From assembly GCA_019648995.1 (NCBI GenBank), contig BLXT01008489.1, positions 38,947 through 82,190 of the forward strand: 43,244 bases of DNA, given 5' to 3'. This document shows positions 36,601 to 43,244 of this stretch, one piece after another. The notes under the pieces were generated by a model, which ran no database searches, was not told the DNA's origin, and saw nothing but the letters and a program-made list of their open reading frames with translations. The first letter of the stretch is position 1. Each line of letters begins with the position of its first letter. The position numbers and the translations under genes are program-made. Source of the stretch: Plakobranchus ocellatus (Eukaryota; Mollusca; Gastropoda; Plakobranchidae).

Positions 36601-39600
36601 TATAAAATTATTGAGAAAAAAAAAGAAGAAAAAAAAAGAGAATGAATACAGCAAAAAGTAAGAATTCTAACAACAACAATAATAAAAATAAGGACAACCA
36701 TGATAACAAAACAATTATGAAACAAACAAAAAAACAACAAAAAACAAGAGACCAGTCCAAGTGAGACTGATGTTGCATAAGACACCTTTAAGGAAGCAGA
36801 ATTAAATTTTTTTTAAAGTGAAAAGTAGAGTGAGCCCCATGCTCAGTATGAGCATTGAGGAACCAGACTCAACTCTTCTTGACATACGACATTCTGATGT
36901 AGTTTGCCATTACTTTACTCGCCACTTTTCGCTAATAAACCTAGATGCCCAGTCAAAGCAGGGGGTCAGTAAAAAAAATTATCTTTGTATGGTCTGGGAT
37001 TTGAACCCAGAATCTTCCATGGTGACTGACCATCCTACTGGATGGGCCACTGCTACCCCTTCTAGAGGTGTTTTTTCCCTGGTTCAGAGCATGATGACTC
37101 TATCCAGTTTTCACCATTGCAATCCTCATAGGATAAAATTCAGGCCGTTTCAATTTATACGTTTAAAATGTAACTTCCTGCACATAAGAACCGTTAGACT
37201 GGTCTTGAGACTGTCATTTCAATTTATTGCATTAACTTTTCGAAAAAAATGTCATCTCTTAAAATGAGCATATATTGAAAGAAAGATTTTCTTGTGGAAA
37301 ATTGAGATGAGAATATCTCTGGAGGTACTTATGGATGTGTGAAGCTTAATATTATGCAATACAGTATCTATTTCTTTTGTCTTGGAATTAGTAAATTTTT
37401 TTATGAAAACATTTGATGCAATGTAATCTAAATAAACCAATGACATAGGAATTTGACTCAGCATGCATTACTTTAAAAAGTTGTGACTTTGCTAGCGCTC
37501 TCAGTTACAAATCAACTGATATGGTTATTTAGTATTTGTTGCTTTGTTTAGTATAATTAAAGATCATGTTAATATTAATCTGTGGGTTAAATAATGTTTT
37601 TATTTCAGATTCAAACAAATTGTTAGTGAAAATCAAAAACCATTTTGAGGCTTTGTTAGATAAGTTGTCTTGCAGCAGCCAGTGGAAATGAGCTGTGTGT
37701 AAAAAATTGAAATCCTATTTCACAGGCTTGTTTTATTCAAAGAATAAATTTTATTTTTTTCTTTTATTTCATGTGTGTCAGCTTATGAGTGTTGAAAAAA
37801 TTTCTACGTTAGCTTAATTCTCTTTTGAAAAATCAAAGTTTGAACTTTTGTAAACCAGTTACATGAAGAAGTGTGCTTGTCAAAACAGTTTGCTCTCAAG
37901 ATATAATTCATTCATAATTTTACCATAAAATTGCACATACGTTATTGCATAACAAGAATCTTGTCCCTAGCAATAAGTGCCTCTTGGTACAAATGACTTT
38001 CCAAAATAATATCAAAGAAAGCCAGAGCAACAACAACAACTAAGAGTAATAGCAAGAATAACAACAACAACAACAAAAACAACAAAAGGCACATTGAAAA
38101 AATAAACCAGGCTCCTGTGAAGCTAAAAAAAAAAAAACGGAGGTAGAGCCAAAACTGAGGCTAAATGAGCAGGCAGGCAATGCATGAGGTGATTTGTCTA
38201 CCCTGGATGGTATCTTTGGGCTGCACATAGGCGGGCTTACAGCCATATTTTCCACTGCCACTTCCACTGACACTGCCAGCACTTCCACCACCGTTACAGC
38301 AGCCTCCTGCTGAGGCATCTCTGTCTGAGTCAGCTTCATCAGTAGCAATGCTATTATACATGTTTCCATTGGACACTTTCCCATTGTTGCTACTGCGGAT
38401 GTCATTCAGATTAATGGCCACATGGTTGTTACCAACTGGTTTCAGGACACGCCCATTTGCACTGCTGGTGCTGCTGACGCTACTGCTGCCCCGCCCATTA
38501 TTGTTGTTCTTGCGGCGTTTGTGTCGGCAAAAGAAAATGAGGACAACAGCAAAGAGAAGGAAGACAAGTGCTGCCAAGACACCGATGATGATGCTGATGT
38601 AGTCATTGCCATCATTTTCCTCCTTCTTCGGTGTTACCAATGTGTCCTTGTCATTATCTGGTTTAAGGTAACACACAAGAGAAAGAAATCATTAAAAAAC
38701 AAAGCACATATTTCATGACCTGTGCACTATTATCACTGTTACAATGGTATCCTCATAGCTTGGGCAAATAGAATTGTATGTGTTGAAAACCCACAACATA
38801 TGTAATTGTAACTACCTAATGTAAAGGAATTTTTTTTCTATAAATACTTTGGTGAGAGGCTTTTAAGTTGCATGAAGCAAGAGATATATTCAATCATTTA
38901 ATCATTTTCAGCTAGATGAAGCAAAGAGGCCTGGACAGACAAACAGCAAGCAGGATTTAGCACACAGACTTAAACATCATAGACTCGAAAACAAACCATC
39001 ATTGGTGTAGCCTGTCTTATCCGATGAGCCTTCGGTCTCTCCTGCATCAAAATTGTCAGCTTTAGTAAACTCCCTGTCTGGTTTAGATCCTCCAGTCCTG
39101 CCATTGTTGTTAGTGTCGAACACATTGGATTTCCTTGTTGATTTGGGTTTGTTTGGAGGAGCCAAGGTAGTGGGTGGTGGAGTTTCTTCTACAAAGTTCC
39201 CTACAGCTTTGTCTTCAAAAAAGGAAAAATTAAGCATTTGAAAATCAGATGTGTGTGGAATGTGGAAACGTTTGCTGCATCAACATACTTATAAAATGCA
39301 AGACACATTTATGAGCCATAGATGTAGGCCATATTTTGTTATCTCAGGTTAAATAGCTTTTATGTTTATCTCCAAGATCATACACAAATATTCAATCTTC
39401 AAATACTACAATTGATTTCACACAACCTAAGCCAATTAAGCTGAATACCAACACTCAGTCAAATCAAATATTGTGGCACTTGGAATGATTCACACAGGTC
39501 AAGGTTGTTTCACATTTTTCACAATGTCTGTCTTAACAATTGAAAATCGAATGCGATATATAATATGTTTCTAAATTGTTTCATAAAGCACAGTTTTTAT

Positions 39601-42600
39601 AATTATTGTTTGATGTAGCCACGCTGCCAGGAAAGAATATAAATTCATAAAGATAGAAAAGAAAATATCAAAGGCTTTCATTAGATCCCTAGTTATAGCC
39701 AGAATACTCAATGCTTACATAGTCATATACATATATTCTTCTTGCAAACAATTTTAGCTACGAATTTCTTTGTTATAATTCTGTCTTTTTCAATACCTAC
39801 TTCTTGAAGTTAAAACAAATTATTTATAATCTTCCTCCTGCGCTTTCCATTTTCCTAATGCTAGCAAAAAAATGTAAGTGCTGAATCTGTCTTATCCTGA
39901 CAGCTTTGACAACTGCAACCAACACAATACACTCACCTGAAACAAACGACAACTCAGAGATCATGATCCAGCGAGCCTGAAAGAAAAAGTTGATCTTAAG
40001 AAATTTGCCAATCTTGTGCTCCATTTTGAGAGTGACCATGCGGGCATCCTCAAAGACTTCATCTGGCTGAAAATCCACACGGGTGGGCTCTGACTGATAG
40101 TACTTGCCACCTATGCTGTAGAATATGTCTGCACGCCGGAAGATGTGCACATCTTTGTTGAAATGGTTGTTCACATGCAGCAGCATCTAGTGTACAAAAG
40201 CAGCCCGGCAGATCAAGGGGAATGAGAAAAAAAATCATTTTTAATTTGGTGGTGAAATGACATCTATCTTTCAAAAGAAAACAGCAAGTCAAAGAAAAAG
40301 ATTGAACATTGAGAAAGACATTTCCCTTTTTGGAGTTTTACTTTTTAAAAATATAACAATTAATAAATTCCCTTAGAATCTGCTAACTCCATCATGTTTT
40401 AAGAGAGCAAACTGTGTTGGTTTCACCTTCATATGGATAGAGCAGGTCAGAATCAAAATTTTAGATCTACATAGAAAAGAAAATTAAACTTTAAAGTTTA
40501 AAAGTTCAAGTGGTCCATTTCTGTTCAAAAACCGTAAATTTTATTGTCATGCTATTTTCATTACATTAAAAGCTAATGTAAATCAGTCATTGAAACAATT
40601 GAGCTCAAAAGCCAATAGACTTGAGTGCACCAGTTTTCAAATAATAAAGGAAACCATCCATCTTCAAAAACGGATCAAATATGATATTTATTTAAAGTTA
40701 ATAAATGGAAAAAAAAAACAATAATAGGACCAAAAATTAAAATTTTGACAGCATTGGTAGCAACCATAAAATAATCTCAATCATAACATAAAAAAAAATA
40801 AAAGAAAAATGTCTAGAAAAATGAAATAACCAAACCAATCATCAATTTACTCGCTAGAATCTACAAAACATAAAGAGTTGTATCCAATGACACTAAAAAA
40901 GCTACACGGAGCTACAACTGAATGTTTGCCCACATTTCTTTGTGTGCTTTCAATTTGATTTAATTGCTGCACAAACTCAAAATATAATTACAGCTGCTTA
41001 AAATCGATTTTCCTCGCTGAGACAGTGAAGTTGAAAAAGTAATTTGCTACTCTAAAATAAATATCAAATTTGCAAACTACTCATATTAGAGTCACATATG
41101 TAATTAAGGTCATAAAATCAAATCTTCAAATCAGACCTATCACACTGGACTCACATGGGAGAAGTTTCTGACTGAGTCAAACTTGAAGTAGATTGTCAGA
41201 GGCTTCCCGCCCATACTGTCATTCTTCCAGCCTACCCACTCATAACCTTTGAAGTTTCGCTTCTCCTTCACCAGGCGAAAATTGGTTTCCCCGATTTGAC
41301 CATCTGTTAGCTGACCCAGACCATCCCGCAAGTACTCGTTCTCGTATCTGTCCTTGTCATCCCTGGATTTTCCCTGCTTGGGTGGCCGAAGAGCAATACC
41401 TCGACCATTTGGAGAAGTTGCACTACTGGGGCGCCTGTTAGTTATGGTGGTTTTGTTTGTCTGGGAAAGAAAAGAAAAAATGGGATCCAGTGTGATTGTG
41501 TTTTCCTCAATGAATACCAATTTTGAAAATATAGGGAATGCAATCATAACAATAAATTATTTCACCTCTCAACTGTGTATCAAGAGGCAGAGAAAAATAT
41601 ACTGTCACAAGTCCACAAAGAGGCCTCAACCACTATCAAGTCAGGCATTGATTTTAGATAAAAAAAAAAATTAGTATTGCCTTTGGAAATGGATCATTTT
41701 TTATATTACAATTTCTAAAGTTCTTAAAATGGTTGGAAAATATTAGACTGTCCATTTGAAAAGCAGGAGGTCTACTTCGCATAAATTACCCAAGAAACTT
41801 AAAAAGAGCATAATAGAAAAAGGAAGAAAATTTGCAGGCCACACCTTTCATTTCATCATACCTCCAATGTTATCTTATCATGCATTGATTAACTGAGAAA
41901 AAATAGTTGTTTTCGTTTACAGAAAGGATGTTGATGAAAACAGTTTCTTTATTGAAAAGAAAAAAAACCCAAGAGATCCAAATATATCACATCGTAGCAA
42001 TAGCTTTTTTACTGAAAAGATTCGTTAGTTTACCGTAATATCTAATTGGTGAGTTTTTATACCTTTTAACATGCAACCAAATCACTTTTCATGATTAACA
42101 AGTTGTGTCACAACCACACAAACTTGTAAGTACCGAAATTTCAACAACAACGCATGGCTTCCTTCTCTCACCTCAATGTAACCATCAAACGTCCAATCCG
42201 AGAGATCCAGGTCTGATCCGCGTCTGTGGCCTTGTGGCATAGAATAAGACAATAGCTCGTCTGGGGGAAAAGCACAACAATTAGAGAGATAAAGAGTGTA
42301 CACGTGCTGACGTTAAATTTTACGAAAATAAATCGGGGTGCCAAAAGAAGTTTTAAAAACAAGTAGCGCATTTTGAAATTGTTTGCAGACTATTACTTAA
42401 GTAAAGAGGGATTCACTTTTTAAATGGCAGGCTGCATTTTTGACTGAGCAAGTCACACAGTAGCCAGGCGGGCATGATCGTCTCCGTATAAGAGCCTTCT
42501 GGTGATTAAAAGACGTTAAAACTTACTCTGTGGGAGAATTCCTCATCAGCAAAGACTCAAAGATAAACATGATAGTCTTTATTGAGTAACAATTCTTCTA

Positions 42601-42976
42601 CAATATTATCGCTTATTGTATATGTAAGGAATATAATGTTCTTAGAGTAACCATTGACAAAGTGACTATTTTCCTCGGCTACCATTCACAACTCCATCCC
42701 CCAATCACGGCAAAAATCATCATTCTGAAACATTATCCTTATTCCATTCTCATCAACGTCACAGGAAATATGCAGTACAATTCATTCGGTGTTCACTAAT
42801 CTTTGGAACGTCCAATCCTGGTCCTTACCTTCCCAGACACAGCCGTACATTTCGACCCGCATACAGACAGTCCTGGGCAGTTCGCTGTATGGTATGAAGC
42901 GAATCTTCTTCGCTATAATGGGTGGGTCCACTTCCCTTACATCAGCTGTATAGACGTCACGATTGCCGGTGAAGAT
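27271..42976 (-). CDS. DDR: discoidin domain receptor tyrosine kinase (DDR2-like), 11 exons, 5' end outside window
   Basis: A single-pass collagen-receptor tyrosine kinase of the plasma membrane. The coding segments are complement(27271-27603, 27967-28201, 29490-29687, 30827-30957, 31815-32140, 38202-38657, 38997-39212, 39937-40186, 41155-41460, 42172-42260, 42829-42976). Intron phases agree throughout, giving 895 residues plus stop. In window numbering: discoidin domain end (1-50), discoidin-like domain (about 50-265), Thr/Pro-rich stalk (265-355), membrane helix (356-380), long cytoplasmic juxtamembrane region (381-585), kinase domain (about 586-875) and a short tail. The glycine loop [12 protein letters not shown] Lys630, Glu647, HRDLATRN Asp734, DFG Asp752 and activation-loop Tyr760/764/765 are all present, so the kinase should be active. 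The start, signal peptide and most of the collagen-binding discoidin domain lie beyond 43244. Vertebrate DDR1 and DDR2 are both equally plausible orthologues. Confidence 0.95.
27967..28201 (-). CDS. DDR: DDR exon: catalytic loop and activation segment
   Basis: Completes a Ser codon, then [20 protein letters not shown] and on to [27 protein letters not shown] and [14 protein letters not shown]. The catalytic Asp734 (HRD), DFG Asp752 and three activation-loop tyrosines (760, 764, 765) are intact; LATRN marks a tyrosine kinase. The A run at 28203-28219 on the plus strand is its polypyrimidine tract. Donor GTGAGT. Confidence 0.96.
28995..29379. mobile_element. intronic terminal-inverted-repeat element with 55-bp tandem units
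   Basis: The left end TAACCCTACCCGTACG (28995-29010) recurs inverted at the right end (29364-29379), matching at 14 of 16 positions. Inside, three 55-base units start at 29028, 29083 and 29138, each ATCC(A/G)TAC...GGGGTAAC...(G/A)CCCC. A GGGGTAAC/CCCC stem recurs near 29341-29360. No coding capacity. It lies in the intron between two kinase exons and looks like a MITE-type insertion; target duplication was not found. Confidence 0.55.
29490..29687 (-). CDS. DDR: DDR exon: kinase helix C to hinge
   Basis: It completes an Arg codon and reads [21 protein letters not shown] to VLGVC, then the hinge [15 protein letters not shown]. Glu647 in KEIKIM is the helix C residue expected to pair with Lys630. 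The tail [15 protein letters not shown] is a variable loop found in DDRs before helix E. Phase 2 on both sides. An 8-base donor context CTCAG/GTGAAC ends the exon. Confidence 0.95.
30827..30957 (-). CDS. DDR: DDR exon: kinase N-lobe with catalytic lysine
   Basis: Acceptor TACCAG at 30960-30958 and donor GTAACA enclose 131 bases: [12 protein letters not shown] through [23 protein letters not shown] and the roughly 25-residue loop between strands beta2 and beta3 are a DDR hallmark. VAVK supplies the ATP-binding lysine (Lys630 of the window protein). The exon is short and has no start codon in its own frame long enough to be listed as an open frame, but its borders and phases (0 in, 2 out) fit its neighbours exactly. 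Confidence 0.93.
31815..32140 (-). CDS. DDR: DDR exon: juxtamembrane docking region and glycine loop
   Basis: It has 108 codons after completing a Gly codon. It contains DYAVPDI, a Pro-rich [11 protein letters not shown] (possible SH3 ligand), YAAADIV and the strongly conserved [11 protein letters not shown], the counterpart of the QGVTGGNTYAVP-type motif of vertebrate DDRs. The exon then opens the kinase domain with [17 protein letters not shown]; the final Val of the glycine loop is in the next exon. Three YxxP motifs (one in the previous exon, two here) are candidate docking sites for Crk/Nck-type SH2 domains, an inference from motif only. Confidence 0.95.
32520..32668 (+). mobile_element. 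tRNA-derived SINE in the DDR intron
   Basis: Antisense to DDR. It shares with the copy at 14463-14624 the head GGGACAGTGGCTAGTGCATC, the CCCTGAGATCTGCA segment, a decayed B box (CAGGTTCAGGGCC) and the tail CTGAGATCACGTTGTTGTGG followed by a short A run. The A box has lost bases, so the copy is probably not transcribed by pol III. Confidence 0.85.
36986..37060 (-). mobile_element. tRNA-like element (SINE head or tRNA pseudogene)
   Basis: On the minus strand GGGGTAGCAGTGGCCCATCC resembles an A-box/D-arm region. CTGGGTTCAAATCCCAG forms a perfect T-arm with 5-bp stem and 7-base loop and contains a B box. The 75-base length fits a tRNA, but the acceptor ends do not pair and no 7-base anticodon loop forms, so a working tRNA is unlikely. 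Confidence 0.5.
38202..38657 (-). CDS. DDR: DDR exon: transmembrane helix and first cytoplasmic segment
   Basis: It encodes about 152 residues. After an acidic, polar lead (KKEENDGND) comes the membrane helix [17 protein letters not shown] and on to FFC, then the stop-transfer cluster RHKRRK. The cytoplasmic part is low-complexity: Asn and Ser runs, a Gly/Ser stretch ([13 protein letters not shown]) and two adjacent Cys. Tyr-containing motifs NMYNSI and KPAYVQPKD may be phosphorylation and SH2/PTB docking sites. Ends in phase 1 with GTAGAC. It is followed in the transcript by the longest intron, about 6.1 kb. Confidence 0.93.
38997..39212 (-). CDS. DDR: DDR exon: extracellular juxtamembrane stalk
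   Basis: It encodes 72 residues with a Thr/Pro-rich start ([15 protein letters not shown]) followed by Asn, Gly, Lys and Asp-rich sequence without Cys, expected of a flexible, possibly O-glycosylated stalk. In vertebrate DDR1 the comparable region is where ectodomain shedding occurs; nothing here identifies a cleavage site. The donor is GTTTGT, weaker than the others in this gene, so alternative splicing or skipping is possible (phase 1 at both ends keeps the frame). Confidence 0.88.
39937..40186 (-). CDS. DDR: DDR exon: second half of the discoidin-like domain
   Basis: The exon has 83 codons plus one base. It opens [16 protein letters not shown], continues through [17 protein letters not shown] and ends [13 protein letters not shown], all typical of the DDR discoidin-like domain, including the closing W-x-x-x-SE-x-x-F pattern. 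The initial Met is internal, not a start. Acceptor CACTAG, donor GTGAGT. Confidence 0.94.
41155..41460 (-). CDS. DDR: DDR exon: discoidin-like domain with a basic insert
   Basis: The exon has 102 codons and ends with a GTGAGT donor. Its first about 43 residues ([19 protein letters not shown] onward, rich in Ser, Pro, Lys, Arg and Asp) have no counterpart in vertebrate DDRs as I know them. They sit just before the conserved DGLGQLTDG motif, so they look like an inserted surface loop. After it, [10 protein letters not shown] and DSVRNFSH keep two N-glycosylation sequons at positions where vertebrate DDRs also have them. An NKT sequon lies at the insert start. Confidence 0.92.
42172..42260 (-). 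CDS. DDR: DDR exon: start of the discoidin-like domain
   Basis: This short 89-base exon begins by completing an Asp codon and reads [11 protein letters not shown], matching the DDR linker that opens the second (discoidin-like) domain. It continues to [13 protein letters not shown], the YDG-type strand of the family. Acceptor CCCCCAG, donor GTGAGA. It ends on a codon boundary. Confidence 0.92.
42829..42976 (-). CDS. DDR: DDR exon: C-terminal part of the discoidin domain
   Basis: It encodes 49 residues plus one base, between the acceptor TTCTGCAG and the donor GTAAGG. The strand-final DDR discoidin motifs [13 protein letters not shown] and [15 protein letters not shown] are clear; the two Cys are those expected at the domain end. 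In DDRs this domain binds triple-helical collagen, but the binding loops are in exons beyond the window. It begins at a codon boundary, so the preceding exon must end in phase 0. Confidence 0.95.
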
Positions 42977-43244
42977 CTGCAGAACAATGGGCAAAACCGA
43001 TAAAGTAAATAACAAAGGGTAGGAAAAAGCTATGTCGACAATTTGAGATTTTGCGGGTGGATTTCATTTGCGCGTTTCCGCAGATTTCAAACCTAATACG
43101 CATAATGTTTACAAAATAACTGTTTTTCTGAAATCTGACCTCAAATGAGATTGAATATATTGTATTAAATGCCCAAATACATACACTCAGACACACAGCG
43201 AGGCGATAGAGAACTAAACAAAATAATGAAAGGGGGGGGGGGGA
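42977..43244 (-). other. DDR: start of the next upstream DDR intron
   Basis: Sequence upstream of the first visible DDR exon is intronic, with a pyrimidine tract leading to the acceptor. The window ends in a run of G that looks like a contig or sequencing edge. Confidence 0.7.

Larger units (their letters stand above)
32141..38201 (-). other. DDR: 6.1-kb DDR intron
   Basis: AT-rich intron between the transmembrane exon and the second juxtamembrane exon. It carries a SINE (32520-32668), a tRNA-like element (36986-37060) and many A runs. No further exon is recognisable, though the vertebrate genes splice alternatively in this part of the protein. Confidence 0.85.

Noticed and set aside
38348..38718. 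Plus-strand open frames over the DDR transmembrane exon
   Set aside because: They are antisense shadows of the DDR coding sequence, which is unambiguous on the minus strand.
1..43244. CRISPR arrays, bacterial operons or phage genes
   Set aside because: The spliced gene, SINEs and microsatellites show this is animal nuclear DNA; the 41-bp and 55-bp repeats are direct tandems without spacers.

Overview
The window is intron-rich, AT-rich animal DNA. It has long introns with GT/AG borders, many microsatellites, tRNA-derived SINEs and three assembly gaps. The one gene I can name is a receptor tyrosine kinase of the discoidin domain receptor (DDR) family, so the source is a metazoan. Vertebrate DDR1 and DDR2 motifs are conserved, but loop and tail lengths differ and the non-coding DNA does not look vertebrate. 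I favour an invertebrate bilaterian, perhaps a mollusc, with low confidence in the phylum.

Layout. Positions 1-300 hold one well-bordered exon (62-247, minus strand) of an unidentified Ser/Gly/Pro/Met-rich protein. Positions 300-19450 show no recognisable gene. They carry microsatellites, a 41-bp tandem repeat (6543-6703), SINE copies (one intact with a 12-bp target-site duplication at 14451-14636), long polypyrimidine and polypurine blocks, and a striking foldback element built of alternating NotI- and XbaI-centred palindromes (17436-17723). Positions 19450-27270 are T-rich on the minus strand, lack genes and follow the DDR stop codon. This is plausibly a very long 3' UTR plus downstream DNA, and it contains two microRNA-like hairpins (20109-20176 and 20408-20484).

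Positions 27271-42976 hold eleven coding exons of the DDR gene, read right to left on the minus strand. They encode 895 residues in one unbroken frame once joined, from the end of the discoidin domain to the stop codon. The signal peptide and most of the discoidin domain lie beyond position 43244. Its introns hold a short terminal-inverted-repeat element with 55-bp internal repeats (28995-29379), a SINE (32520-32668) and a tRNA-like element (36986-37060).

The two coding units lie on the same strand. Nothing in the sequence ties them into one pathway. The most unusual objects are the palindrome array and the paired hairpins.
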